From NCBI GenBank assembly GCA_017469525.1, contig JAFUGG010000024.1:37326-101325 (forward strand): 64,000 nt of DNA, in the 5' to 3' direction. Origin of the DNA: Bacteroidaceae bacterium. Lineage in GTDB: Bacteria; Bacteroidota; Bacteroidia; Bacteroidales; Bacteroidaceae. The position numbers and the translations under genes are program-made. The first letter of the stretch is position 1; every line of letters starts with the position of its first letter. The notes beneath the pieces were generated by a model that was not told where the DNA came from, searched no databases, and saw only the letters and a list, made by a program, of their open reading frames with translations. This document shows, one piece after another, positions 8,928 through 17,348 of the stretch.

Positions 8928-9548
8928 CTATTCAATTCCACGCAAAACCAGCGTCCGCATCACATCCTTGATGACTTCGAGCGACGTCGGTTCGCCTTTA
9001 TGCTTGTCGGGGTCCCAGAGCATACCCGTGCAGACACAGAACTTTCGATTCTTTGCTTCGAGGATGTCATGATTGATGCAGCCCTGACATCCATGCCAGA
9101 AAGCATCGTCGTCGGTAAGCTGATTGAAGCTGACAGGCACGTAACCCAGCGCCGTATTCATTTTCATCACGGCATCGCCACTGGTCAGGCTGAATATCTT
9201 GGCGTGCGGCCAACGCAGGCGAGCCAGCGTAAACGTATAATCCTTAATGCGTTTGGCAACGCCCAAGCCCTGATAATCGGGATGAACTATCAAGCCGGAA
9301 GTGGTGACATAATGCTTGTTGCCCCACGTCTCGATGTAGCTGAAGCCCACGAACTTCTCGCCATCTAAAGCCAGAACAGCCTTGCCCTCCTTCATCTTCG
9401 TTGCCACATATTCATGGGTTCGCTCGGCAATGCCAGTCCCACGCTTGCGCGCAGCTTCGCGAATGGTTTCTATAATTGTATCGACATACTTCTCGTGCTC
9501 GGCATCAGCCACAAGCACTCGTATGTCTTCTCCCTTTATATCACTCAT
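8928..9548 (-). CDS. GNAT-family N-acyltransferase of the arginine operon
   Basis: A 206-residue GNAT protein. The acyl-CoA binding region is recognisable in TTSGLIVHPDYQGLGVAKRIKDYTF, followed by IFSLTSGDAVMKMNTALGYVPV. It lies between argR and argG on the same strand. No classical N-acetylglutamate synthase (argA or argJ) is in the window, so by context this enzyme is a candidate for the first step, glutamate N-acylation with acetyl- or succinyl-CoA. That is inference. The C-terminus carries two cysteines (CQGCINHD) whose role I cannot state. Confidence 0.85.
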   Translation of the reverse strand: MSDIKGEDIRVLVADAEHEKYVDTIIETIREAARKRGTGIAERTHEYVATKMKEGKAVLALDGEKFVGFSYIETWGNKHYVTTSGLIVHPDYQGLGVAKRIKDYTFTLARLRWPHAKIFSLTSGDAVMKMNTALGYVPVSFNQLTDDDAFWHGCQGCINHDILEAKNRKFCVCTGMLWDPDKHKGEPTSLEVIKDVMRTLVLRGIE

Positions 9549-9589
9549 CTCTTATAAGTCTTCCTTATATAAATAATGTGTACGTCTGT

Positions 9590-10069
9590 TTATCCTAACT
9601 TGGGAAACATGTCGCGGACAATCATGCCAGCAGCTTCCCGCTCCACTCCCTCTGCCAAGACCACAATGACTGTGTCGTCGCCTGCCACTGTGCCAAGGAA
9701 GTAGGGATGCTTCAGGTTGTCCACATCATAGGCAACCATGCTGGCATGACCGGGCGGTGTGTGCACGACCATCAGATTACCGGAGAAGTTCAAGCGCCAC
9801 TTCGTCTGGTTTATCTCCTCCAACGTAGGCACGGGTTCGAACTGTCCCTCGCGAGGTAATGCATAGACACTGAGGCCACTGCGTACTCTGACCTTACTGA
9901 TGCGCAACTGCTTGAGGTCTCGGCTCAGTGTAGTTTGGGTGCTGACGAAGCCTTCCTCTTTAAGCGCAGCAAGCAATTCCTCCTGACTCTCCAGGCTGTT
10001 CATGCTGACAATCTTGCGGATTGTCTGCAGTCTTGCTTTCTTGTCTTGCTTATCTGTTTTCTCTTGCAT
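9590..10069 (-). CDS. argR: Arginine repressor ArgR
   Basis: A 159-residue ArgR/AhrC protein. Residues 10-75 are the winged helix (RLQTIRKIVSMNSLESQEELLAAL, TQTTLSRDLKQLRISKV), and the C-terminal half is the arginine-binding hexamerisation domain ending in GTVAGDDTVIVVLAEG. It is first in the operon, behind a -7 box at 10099-10106 and a cluster of TGCATA half-sites, so autoregulation plus control of arg and pro genes in response to arginine is likely. The gap to the GNAT gene is 41 bp. Confidence 0.96.
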   Translation of the reverse strand: MQEKTDKQDKKARLQTIRKIVSMNSLESQEELLAALKEEGFVSTQTTLSRDLKQLRISKVRVRSGLSVYALPREGQFEPVPTLEEINQTKWRLNFSGNLMVVHTPPGHASMVAYDVDNLKHPYFLGTVAGDDTVIVVLAEGVEREAAGMIVRDMFPKLG

Positions 10070-10098
10070 ATTCTAATGCTTTTATAAGTTTGCGGCTG

Positions 10099-10106
10099 CA
10101 AAGGTA
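10099..10106 (-). promoter_or_regulatory. -7 box of the argR operon
   Basis: The minus strand reads TACCTTTG, 30 bp before the argR ATG, with the candidate operator half-sites directly upstream of it. Confidence 0.75.
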
Positions 10107-10113
10107 CAACATT

Positions 10114-10197
10114 TTATGCAAAACACCATAAGATTTCGTGCATAATATGCACTTCCTTATACTTTTTCCTGCATAAGGTCCCATTCAACCTGCATAT
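10114..10197. promoter_or_regulatory. Candidate ArgR operator cluster
   Basis: The palindrome GTGCATAATATGCAC lies at 10138-10152. Further TGCATA-type half-sites are at 10114-10120 (TTATGCA), 10170-10176 (TGCATAA) and 10191-10197 (TGCATAT). Five half-sites in 84 bp directly upstream of argR fit an ArgR hexamer binding tandem ARG boxes. The exact box used by Bacteroidetes ArgR is not known to me, so this rests on symmetry and position. Confidence 0.6.
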
Positions 10198-10203
10198 TTC
10201 ACA

Positions 10204-11505
10204 TTATTTATCGAGTATGCGGAGTTGAACAAGCTCAATCTTGGTAGTGGTCTTTTTGGTGACTTTGAACTCCCATTTACCAATCCTGACGGGTTCGTTA
10301 AGTTTGGGAAAGTTCTGGAACTCATGAAGAATAAGGCCTCCGACGGTCAGGTATTCGTCGCTTTCCGGCAAATCAAGGTCAAGAAGTTCATTGGCTTGTG
10401 CTATCTCGAGACGGCCGGAAAGCTGGTATTCGCCTGGAGCCGTCTGCCGAGCAGTATAGTTCTTGCTGTCATGTTCGTCTTCTATCTCACCGAATATCTC
10501 TTCCACAAGATCTTCCATCGTGACAATTCCGCTTGTGCCGCCAAACTCATCGACGATAACGGCAAGCGAACGTTTCTGGCTGATGAAGATACCAAGCAGC
10601 TTCTGGGCATTCATCGTCTCGGGTACGATGGGCACTTCGCGAATATGTTCCGTCCAGTCCTCATCTTCGGCAAGGCGGAACAGTTCGACCGTATGGATAT
10701 AGCCGACGATGTCGTCAATATCTTCCTTATAGACGATTATCTTGCTATGACCGCTCTCGACGAACTGCGTGCGCAGTTCTTGCAAGGAGGTGTCGACTGC
10801 CACAGCTGTTATCTCTGTTCGCGGCACGATGCAGTCGCGCACCTTGACGGAACTGAAGTCGAGGGCATTCTGGAATATCTTCACCTCGTCTTCGATGTCC
10901 TCATCGTCGGTTGCCTTCTCAATGTTGCTTTGGATGAGATAGTCGAGGTCTTCGCGGGTAAAGGTCTTTTCCTGTTTCGCCTTCTTCACTTTTTCTCCTA
11001 TCATCCAGAGCAAGAGCTTGCCAAGCGAGCTTGTGAACTTGCTGATGGGCCATAGTATAATATAGAAGAAATAGGCCGGCAGGGCGAAGATGCGCATCAT
11101 CTTGTTGGGATTGATGCGGAAGAGTGTCTTTGGCAGGAACTCGCCAGTGACAAGTACGATGAAAGTGGCGAGGATGGTTTGCAGGAAGAGGCAGAGGGCT
11201 TCGTTGGGGCAGTCGCCGTCAGGATGATGAATGCCCAGGGGAATGAGGAGAAGGGCATTGACTATCCTTGCCATCAGGATGCCATAGACGACCAGGGCAA
11301 TGTTGTTTCCTACCAGAAGGGTGGAGATGAAACTGTTGGGGTGACGATAGAAGGTGTCTATGAGGCGTGACGAGAAGCCTTGTTCTTCCCTATCCATCTC
11401 AAAGCGCAACTTGCTGCTTGAGACGAAGGCTATCTCCATTCCCGAGAAGAAGCCCGAGAGCAGGAGGATAACGATTGTGGCTATTATGGTTGAAGTGTCT
11501 ATCAT
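10204..11505 (-). CDS. CNNM/CorC-family membrane protein with CBS pair
   Basis: A 433-residue inner-membrane protein. The first 170 residues are a DUF21/CNNM transmembrane domain (LLLSGFFSGMEIAFVSSSKL, VTGEFLPKTLFRINPN). A CBS pair follows (VRDCIVPRTEITAV to DEFGGTSGIVTMEDLVEEIFGEIEDE) and then a CorC/HlyC domain (YQLSGRLEIAQANELLDLDLPE). The family is linked to magnesium or other cation efflux; older annotations call it hemolysin. It overlaps lptC by 4 bp and ends the coaX operon. Confidence 0.92.
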   Translation of the reverse strand: MIDTSTIIATIVILLLSGFFSGMEIAFVSSSKLRFEMDREEQGFSSRLIDTFYRHPNSFISTLLVGNNIALVVYGILMARIVNALLLIPLGIHHPDGDCPNEALCLFLQTILATFIVLVTGEFLPKTLFRINPNKMMRIFALPAYFFYIILWPISKFTSSLGKLLLWMIGEKVKKAKQEKTFTREDLDYLIQSNIEKATDDEDIEDEVKIFQNALDFSSVKVRDCIVPRTEITAVAVDTSLQELRTQFVESGHSKIIVYKEDIDDIVGYIHTVELFRLAEDEDWTEHIREVPIVPETMNAQKLLGIFISQKRSLAVIVDEFGGTSGIVTMEDLVEEIFGEIEDEHDSKNYTARQTAPGEYQLSGRLEIAQANELLDLDLPESDEYLTVGGLILHEFQNFPKLNEPVRIGKWEFKVTKKTTTKIELVQLRILDK

Positions 11506-12077
11506 TGACGGGTTGGTTCTGTCTCTGAGACGGGGAAGGTTCCGACGGAGTTGAATACTGTGTAGCGTGTCATCTGCTCGTTGCTGTGGAACTCATCTCC
11601 TTCGAGTTCACGTTCGGGAGTCGTGATGTGCATGTATGTGGAGTTCCATATCTCGTGGGCATTCAGGTCCCAGAAGAGTTCTTCTGTCCGGAAGACGTCG
11701 CCGTTCACGTTGCGCACCAGTACTCTGCCTCGCAGTTCCCAGAGCTGCTGTTTGTGCAGGTAGGCTGTGTCGGCTTGCACGAAGAGGTCGGTGTGGAACT
11801 TCTCGTCGAAGCGTTCCATGAGCAGGCCTTTCATGAACTTCCATGTGGGTGCCTCTCCGCCCACGCCATTATAGATGTCCCATTCCTCGACCACAAGATG
11901 ATAGCGCATCATGCCGCTGTCGCTTATGAAGGTGTTGATGCCTTTGGAGTGCATGAAGAGGAGCGAGTCTTTTGCCGGGATGGGGTCTGCAAGATGTTCC
12001 GTCTCATTCGAGCAGCCGAAGGAGAGGAGAAGAAGCAGAAGGAGCAAAACGTGGTAAGAGAAAAGCGTATTCCTCAT
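11502..12077 (-). CDS. lptC: LptC-like LPS-export periplasmic protein
   Basis: A 191-residue protein with a lipoprotein-like N-terminus (LLLLLLLLSFGCSNE). The following beta-rich region (GMMRYHLVVEEWDIYNG, KFHTDLFVQADTAYLHKQQLWELRG, DLNAHEIWNSTYMHITT) has the look of the LptC/OstA beta-jellyroll that carries LPS from the inner-membrane LptB2FG complex to LptA. Identification rests on this pattern and on its place next to the CNNM gene, an arrangement I associate with Bacteroides. It overlaps the barrel gene by one base. Confidence 0.75.
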   Translation of the reverse strand: MRNTLFSYHVLLLLLLLLSFGCSNETEHLADPIPAKDSLLFMHSKGINTFISDSGMMRYHLVVEEWDIYNGVGGEAPTWKFMKGLLMERFDEKFHTDLFVQADTAYLHKQQLWELRGRVLVRNVNGDVFRTEELFWDLNAHEIWNSTYMHITTPERELEGDEFHSNEQMTRYTVFNSVGTFPVSETEPTRQ

Positions 12078-13402
12078 TATTCAATCTTATACCTCATGAA
12101 CCAGCGTTCGTTGAAGGTCATGCCCAGGCTGATGACGAAATAGTCTTCCTTTATCATGCCCGTTGCGCTGGCCGAGCGTCTCAGCCAGCCGACGCCGACG
12201 TTTACCACTGAGCGGTTGTTGATTTTGTTTATGATGGGAATTCCGGCTCCCATGCTGAGCTTGAACTCCATGGGTCCGTCCTGTTCGTTTATCTTGAGGT
12301 AGGGTGTGGAGTAGTTGATGCCGGCACGGTACTGGATGCGTTCCCAGAACTTGCCGTATGGGTTGGGAGTCCACTGAGAGCCCAGAGCGATTCGTGTCAT
12401 GTCCCTGTAGAGGCCTTCCATCGGTTCGTATCCGTTAGCCGTTTCGATGGGCATGCGGCATTTTCCCCAGCGTTCGTAGTGCACGTCGGCACCCACCAGC
12501 AGGGTGTTCTTATGTTGCCATGCAGCACCGAAGCCGAAGGTGGTGGGCAGGTCAAAAGGCGACGAGGCCGTGAAGGATGTAGAGTCGCCGACGGTGGTAT
12601 AGTGTACGAGCGTCGCATCCTGCGCTATCTTGTGTCCTATGCCGACCGTGAAGCCGAGGTTCAGCCAGTCCTGTCGCGTGAGGCGGACGGGGTATTGTGC
12701 GCCCAAGTCTATCTTGAAGGTTCTCAGCGTTGCCGTATAGCTCTTGAGGGTACTATTGTATGACGCGCTGCTGATGCCTCCTTCCTTGAACAACGGCATC
12801 ATGAGGTGGTAGTACTTGCCCCACACAAAGCCTATGTTGGCTCCAATAGAGATGTTCTTGAAGGCTCTCCAGCCTAGGCCGGCGTATGCCACGTTGAGTC
12901 CGCCGCTGCCGTTATAGCTGTTGCTGCTTGTAATGGGCAGGGTGGTGTTGACGTCGGAGGAGATGGACTGGTCTGGCGACGAGAAGTCGTAGCCGATGCT
13001 CGTATAGGGCATGTAGCCGAGGGCGAGGCCGAGGTTCTTCGCTATATGCATTCCTGCATGCACATAGTCGAACGTTGCATTGTTGATGCCTACACTCTTT
13101 GCTCCTTGCGACATGCGTCCGAAGGAGCCGCTCATGCCTACGTCCAGGATGAGGCTCAGGGAGTCGATGGCGGAATAGGAGGCCGGATTGGCCACATTGA
13201 CGCGGTTGCCTATGCGGAAGCCTAAGCCGACGCCACCCATCGACTTGTTGAAGCCTTGCGACTGGTCGTGCGGCAATCCCAGGCCGAAGCGGGAATACGA
13301 GGAGAGTGTTCCTGCCACCTGGGCATGCAAGGAGCATGGAGCAAGGAGCAAGGAGCAAGGGGCGAGGAGCAAGAGAAGTGCAAGTAACTTAAGATTCTTC
13401 AT
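12077..13402 (-). CDS. Outer-membrane beta-barrel protein
   Basis: A 441-residue exported protein with a signal peptide (MKNLKLLALLLLLAPCSLLLAPCSLHAQ) and many alternating strands rich in Gly, Tyr and Asn, including LGLALGYMPYTSIGYDF and ISIGANIGFVWGKYYHL. It ends in FVISLGMTFNERWFMRYKIE. This pattern fits a FadL/OmpP1-like or PorV-like barrel, but I cannot name the function. The signal peptide is encoded by six heptanucleotide repeats, so a change in copy number would shift the frame. It overlaps coaX by 4 bp and lptC by 1 bp. Confidence 0.8.
   Translation of the reverse strand: MKNLKLLALLLLLAPCSLLLAPCSLHAQVAGTLSSYSRFGLGLPHDQSQGFNKSMGGVGLGFRIGNRVNVANPASYSAIDSLSLILDVGMSGSFGRMSQGAKSVGINNATFDYVHAGMHIAKNLGLALGYMPYTSIGYDFSSPDQSISSDVNTTLPITSSNSYNGSGGLNVAYAGLGWRAFKNISIGANIGFVWGKYYHLMMPLFKEGGISSASYNSTLKSYTATLRTFKIDLGAQYPVRLTRQDWLNLGFTVGIGHKIAQDATLVHYTTVGDSTSFTASSPFDLPTTFGFGAAWQHKNTLLVGADVHYERWGKCRMPIETANGYEPMEGLYRDMTRIALGSQWTPNPYGKFWERIQYRAGINYSTPYLKINEQDGPMEFKLSMGAGIPIINKINNRSVVNVGVGWLRRSASATGMIKEDYFVISLGMTFNERWFMRYKIE
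13329..13370. repeat. Heptanucleotide tandem repeat in a signal-peptide region
   Basis: Six seven-base units (consensus AAGGAGC, starts 13329, 13336, 13343, 13350, 13357, 13364) encode the repeating LLLAPCS of the barrel protein's signal peptide. Seven is not a multiple of three, so losing or gaining one unit disrupts the frame. Confidence 0.85.
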
Positions 13403-14145
13403 TCTAAATTCTTAATTCTTAACTCTTCATTGTAGTCGAGTATCTTGTTGAGTCCTCTGGGGACGATGTATTTGTCTGTATGCACGAGGCTCTTGATGTC
13501 CTCGTCGAAGTTGATGCGATTGCCGCCTGTCAAGAAGACCTGCAGACGCGGGAACTTCGAGCGCATGGACTTGATGTATCCCTCTATCTCATACTTCATG
13601 CCTCGAAGCACACCGCTGCGGATGGCTGTCTCGGTGCTGTAGCCCATGCCGGGCACTTCGCCCTCGGCATCTACCAGGGGCAGGCGGGCCGTGAACTCGT
13701 GCAAGGCTCTGAGCCGCATCTGCATGCCTGGAGCGATGTTGCCACCCCAGTAGTTGCCGCGGGCATCGATGACTTCATAGGTGATGCACGTGCCTGCATC
13801 GATGATGAGGAGGTCTGTGGCAGGCTTCAGCGAGCTGGCGCCCACGACGGCTGCCAGGCGGTCGCTACCCAGCGTCTCGGGCGTGCGGTAGCGGCAGGTG
13901 ATGGGCACAGGCGTATCGGAAGAGAAGCGGAGAACGGGAAACGGCAGGGCGGAGAGCGCTGCCTGCTCGCTGGCAGTCAGGTCGCGGACGGAGCCCACGA
14001 TGCCACGATTGAAGCTGTGTTTCCCTGCGAAGGCCTCTATCCCTGATCGGTCGCCATTCTCCACGCGGACCTCTTCAGCAGGCTCATCGCCACGGAAAGC
14101 CACCATCTTGATGACGGTGTTCCCTATGTCCATAATCAGTTTCAC
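13399..14145 (-). CDS. coaX: Type III pantothenate kinase
   Basis: CoaX phosphorylates pantothenate, the first step of CoA synthesis, and belongs to the ASKHA fold. Motifs are LIMDIGNTVIKMVAF near the start, LGSDRLAAVVGA, LIIDAGTCITYEVID and YWGGNIAPG. The start taken is GTG at 14145, because the -7 box sits at 14151-14158, only five bases upstream; ATG 14133 (MDIGNT) is the alternative. The transcript may be leaderless. The last residues (NEELRIKNLE) come from an AT-rich repeat that continues into the next gene. It is first in an operon with the barrel protein, lptC and the CNNM gene. Confidence 0.93.
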   Translation of the reverse strand: MKLIMDIGNTVIKMVAFRGDEPAEEVRVENGDRSGIEAFAGKHSFNRGIVGSVRDLTASEQAALSALPFPVLRFSSDTPVPITCRYRTPETLGSDRLAAVVGASSLKPATDLLIIDAGTCITYEVIDARGNYWGGNIAPGMQMRLRALHEFTARLPLVDAEGEVPGMGYSTETAIRSGVLRGMKYEIEGYIKSMRSKFPRLQVFLTGGNRINFDEDIKSLVHTDKYIVPRGLNKILDYNEELRIKNLE

Positions 14146-14150
14146 GGGTG

Positions 14151-14158
14151 CAAAGATA
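14151..14158 (-). promoter_or_regulatory. -7 box of the coaX operon
   Basis: The minus strand reads TATCTTTG followed by CACCCGTG, the GTG being the putative start. Spacing implies initiation at or next to the start codon. Confidence 0.7.
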
Positions 14159-14312
14159 CGACAAAAAATGATAACAAAGAAAAGAAAGGCGGAAAATCTT
14201 ACGCATACCCCCTTGCATGTCATCTTCTGCAGGCTTGCGCGGGCGGTCGAGCGGGCTGCCCGATGCACCGATCCTGGCAGGCTGGTTCGGGCAAGAAAAC
14301 AGACCAGGTTGT
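14159..14312. other. Upstream part of the divergent coaX/lnb region, no gene seen
   Basis: A-rich sequence is followed by GC-rich sequence with no repeat unit or convincing frame. The -33 region of coaX would lie in the first 30 bases, but no clear TTTG was assigned. Confidence 0.4.
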
Positions 14313-14378
14313 TTGCACATACATGTAGATGCAATTGCATGTACATGTAGATGCAATTGCATCTACATGTATGTGCAA
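14313..14378. repeat. 66-bp near-perfect palindrome of three 22-bp units
   Basis: Units start at 14313, 14335 and 14357 with the pattern TTGCA-N2-TACATGTA-N2-TGCAA. Each unit is close to a palindrome, and the 66 bp together read almost the same on both strands, with mismatches only in the middle unit. Almost the same sequence recurs at 37596-37661 and 53991-54056. It lies between the divergent promoters of coaX and the lnb-like gene. Confidence 0.95.
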
Positions 14379-14402
14379 ACTCCCCTTTAGGGGAAGTTGA
14401 GA
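14379..14402. repeat. Short CTCCCC/GGGGA palindrome next to the 66-bp palindrome
   Basis: ACTCCCCTTTAGGGGAAGT directly follows the 22-bp array. It is a shorter relative of the elements in proA, proB and prfC, here outside any gene. Confidence 0.75.
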
Positions 14403-14530
14403 AGTTAGAGCAGGAGGATTGCTGGGGCAGATTGTATTCTCTTGCTCCTCACCCCTTATTCCTTGCCCTTTTCTTCATATTATATAATGTAAAGGAATGG
14501 GATATTCTTGCGAGTTTCGAAAAAAAGTCG

Positions 14531-14538
14531 TACCTTTG
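14531..14538 (+). promoter_or_regulatory. -7 box of the lnb-like gene
   Basis: TACCTTTG is followed by CGCCCGTG, with the GTG at 14544 as the likely start. Only five bases separate box and codon, as at coaX. Confidence 0.75.
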
Positions 14539-14543
14539 CGCCC

Positions 14544-15725
14544 GTGTTTAGGAAAATCATCATAACCGCGCTCCTTCTGCTGGCATGGACAGGAGGCAAG
14601 GGGCAAGACAGTTTGCGCGTGTCGGTCCTCACCTGCTCGCCAGGCCAGGAGGTCTATTCCCTCTACGGACATACTGCTATCCGCGTGCAAGCGCCGAAGG
14701 ACAGCCTCGACGAGGTATTCAACTACGGCGTCTTCGATTTCCGCAAGCCCCACTTCACCTGGCACTTCGTGCTCGGACAGACGGACTACATGGTGGAGCC
14801 ACTCCCCTGGCGGTACTTTATCGTCGAGTATGAGAGGCGCGGCTCCAGCATCACAGAGCAGGAACTGAACCTGACGCCCTCCGAGGCAAGCTGCCTGCTC
14901 TCTGCGCTCGCCGAGAACTGCCGGCCGGAGAACCGCGAATACCGATACAGCTTCCTCTCCAATAACTGCACGACAAAGGTGCGCGACATGGTGGAAGGCG
15001 TCATCATGGGCAGCATCCAATATCCCGACTCCCTACCCCACCAGACAGCTCGCCAGATACTCCATAAGTATACGGCTCAGCATCCCTGGGCCCAGGAAGG
15101 CAACGACCTCCTGCTTGGCGCAGAGATGGACACCATCATGTCCGAACGGGCTGCGATGTTCATCCCCGAGAACATGATGCAGGCTTTCGACGGTGCCTAC
15201 ATCCTAAGCAGAAATGGCGACATGCGTCCCCTCGTCAGGAATAAGAAAGTAATTCTTGAAGCAAAGCCTCAGGCCGTGGAGCCCGAATTTCCACTCTCCC
15301 CCATGCAGGCCACGCTCGTCTTCGCAGCCATCTGCCTCCTCATCCTGATGCTTGAAATATGGACAAAGCATCTCTTCTGGCTTTGGGATGCGCTGATCCT
15401 GCTGCTTCAAGGCCTCGCCGGAACGTTGCTCACCTTCATGTTCCTCTTCTCGGAACACCCGGGCGTGGGCAGCAATTGGCAGGTTTGGCTGTTCAATCCC
15501 ATCTACCTCATTGGCATCCCGCTTGTCATAAAAGCTGCCACAGGGCATAAGCAAACACTCTGGTACGCCTTCTATTTTGCCGTTTTGGCACTATTCTTGT
15601 TATTTTCTCCATGGATACCACAGGTATTTGCGAAAATAACCGTACCTTTGGCGTTGTGTTTGCTCACAAGACCATTGAGCTACTACTTAGCAAAAGGTGA
15701 AAAGGAAAGAAAAATAAAAAGGTGA
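14544..15725 (+). CDS. Lnb-type (DUF4105) lipoprotein N-acyltransferase candidate
   Basis: The frame opens at 14508, but that start lies upstream of the promoter box, so the GTG at 14544 (VFRKIIITALLLLAW) is taken, giving 393 residues. After the signal peptide comes a DUF4105 domain with CSPGQEVYSLYGHTAIRV (histidine) and SFLSNNCTTKVRDM (cysteine), the residues expected for catalysis. From about residue 255 there are four or five membrane helices, then a basic C-terminus. Proteins of this family were shown in Bacteroides to N-acylate lipoproteins; transfer of that role is by family. The last residues (KGEKERKIKR) lie in an A-rich repeat. A GTG-started gene follows after 4 bp. Confidence 0.82.
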   Translation: MFRKIIITALLLLAWTGGKGQDSLRVSVLTCSPGQEVYSLYGHTAIRVQAPKDSLDEVFNYGVFDFRKPHFTWHFVLGQTDYMVEPLPWRYFIVEYERRGSSITEQELNLTPSEASCLLSALAENCRPENREYRYSFLSNNCTTKVRDMVEGVIMGSIQYPDSLPHQTARQILHKYTAQHPWAQEGNDLLLGAEMDTIMSERAAMFIPENMMQAFDGAYILSRNGDMRPLVRNKKVILEAKPQAVEPEFPLSPMQATLVFAAICLLILMLEIWTKHLFWLWDALILLLQGLAGTLLTFMFLFSEHPGVGSNWQVWLFNPIYLIGIPLVIKAATGHKQTLWYAFYFAVLALFLLFSPWIPQVFAKITVPLALCLLTRPLSYYLAKGEKERKIKR

Positions 15726-15729
15726 AAAA

Positions 15730-17310
15730 GTGAAAAGGAAAGAGCGACTATTGTCCGTTGTCTGTTGTCTGCTGACTGTTATCGCGCAGGCACAGGAGGG
15801 GCCACAAGTGCCGTCGCTGGTGGTGAACATCGTCATCGACCAGCTGCGAAGCGACTATATGGACGCCTTCGCCCCCCTCTACGGGCAGGGAGGCTTCCTG
15901 CGGCTCAAGGAGCAGGGACGCTTCTACTCGCAGGCAGAATACCCCTTCAGCTCACCCGACCAGGCATCCGCCATGGCCTGCCTGATGACCGGCACCAGCC
16001 CTTATGCCAACGGCATCGTGGGAGACCGCTGGCTCGACCGACAGACCTTGCGACCCGTCCTCTGCGTGGACGACGACACCTATCCAGGCATCCATACCGA
16101 CGAAAAGTCCTCGCCTAAGCACCTCGCCGTATCAACCATCGGCGACGAACTGAAAGTCTCATCCGAAGGAAAGAGCCTCGTCTACTCCATCGCCCCGACT
16201 CGCGAAGCCGCTATCCTCGGTGCTGGGCATGCCGGCAACGGAGCCTTCTGGCTCGACGACTGGACAGGCAGATGGGCTACCACTTGCTACTACGACAACT
16301 ATCCCGAATGGGCTACCGAGTACAACAATCTGTCTTCGCTCGAGGACCGCATTGGCGACTTACATTACGAACCGCTGAACGAGCAGGTGGCTAACTTCCA
16401 CTACTTCGTCTCGACTGATGCAAAAGCCAAGCCCTTCAGCCACAAATTCAAGACACCTCGCAAGTACCGCGAGCTCAAAGCCACAGCACTGGTCAATGAG
16501 GAAGTAAGCCTCTTCGCCAAGCAAGCTATTGAAAAGGCAGGGCTCGGCACGGATGCCGTCACCGACCTGCTGACGCTCACCTATTATGCCGGCACTTACG
16601 ACCACCAGTCGGCCGTCGGGTACGGCATGGAGATGCAGGACACCTATGCTCGCCTCGACCGTCAGCTCGAGAACATCTTCAGCTTCATAGAGGAGAAAGT
16701 GGGCCTGGACAAGACATTGTTTGTTGTCACAAGCAGCGGCTACTTCGACTCCGAAGAGATGATGGACCTGAGCAAGTACCGCATCCCCACAGGTGTCTTC
16801 TCCATCACGAAGGCTCAGGCTCTGCTCAACATGTACCTCATCGCCGTCTACGGCCAGGGCAACTACGTCGAGACAGCCATCGACAACCAGCTCTACCTCA
16901 ACCTCAAGCTCATTGAGAACCGCAACCTCAACCTGACAGAAGTACTCGACCGCTGCAGCGCATTCCTCATCCAACTCAGCGGCGTCAAGGATGTCTATAC
17001 GAGTCAGCGACTCTCCCTCGGAGCATGGACACCAGGCATCAGCAAACTGCGCAACGCATACAACCCAAAGTGCTCAGGCGACATCATCATACAAGTGTCG
17101 CCAGGATGGGTCCTCAAGAACGAAGACACACATGAGCAACAGCTCAGCCGCGAGTCATACCTGAGCTTCCCCCTCTTCTTCCTCGGTGCAGGCATCGTGC
17201 CCGAAAAGGTGCGCATCCCCGTCAGCATAGACCAGGTAGCGCCCACCATTGCACAAGCCCTGCGCATCCGAGCCCCCAATGCCTGTCCGCAAGCACCTCT
17301 CAACTACTGA
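15730..17310 (+). CDS. PafA-like alkaline phosphatase family protein lacking metal ligands
   Basis: A 526-residue exported protein with a GTG start and a signal peptide ([17 protein letters not shown]). The fold is that of type I phosphodiesterase/Paf[44 protein letters not shown] and [13 protein letters not shown]. The first metal aspartate (D37) is present. The nucleophile region is FSSPDQAS where active relatives have TGPGHAS. The DYVGH ligand region is YAGTYDHQ (about 286-293), the ADHG ligand pair is SSGY (about 335-338), and the late THVPL histidine is LSFPL. It therefore looks catalytically altered or dead. It lies between the lnb-like gene and secA. Confidence 0.85.
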   Translation: MKRKERLLSVVCCLLTVIAQAQEGPQVPSLVVNIVIDQLRSDYMDAFAPLYGQGGFLRLKEQGRFYSQAEYPFSSPDQASAMACLMTGTSPYANGIVGDRWLDRQTLRPVLCVDDDTYPGIHTDEKSSPKHLAVSTIGDELKVSSEGKSLVYSIAPTREAAILGAGHAGNGAFWLDDWTGRWATTCYYDNYPEWATEYNNLSSLEDRIGDLHYEPLNEQVANFHYFVSTDAKAKPFSHKFKTPRKYRELKATALVNEEVSLFAKQAIEKAGLGTDAVTDLLTLTYYAGTYDHQSAVGYGMEMQDTYARLDRQLENIFSFIEEKVGLDKTLFVVTSSGYFDSEEMMDLSKYRIPTGVFSITKAQALLNMYLIAVYGQGNYVETAIDNQLYLNLKLIENRNLNLTEVLDRCSAFLIQLSGVKDVYTSQRLSLGAWTPGISKLRNAYNPKCSGDIIIQVSPGWVLKNEDTHEQQLSRESYLSFPLFFLGAGIVPEKVRIPVSIDQVAPTIAQALRIRAPNACPQAPLNY

Positions 17311-17348
17311 TAAACAACACCAATAACGCACAATACATTATAATATAT

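Noticed and set aside
13903..14346. Longer N-terminus of CoaX starting at 14346
   Set aside because: That start lies inside the 66-bp palindrome and upstream of the -7 box at 14151; the kinase fold starts at the GTG or ATG near 14145-14133.
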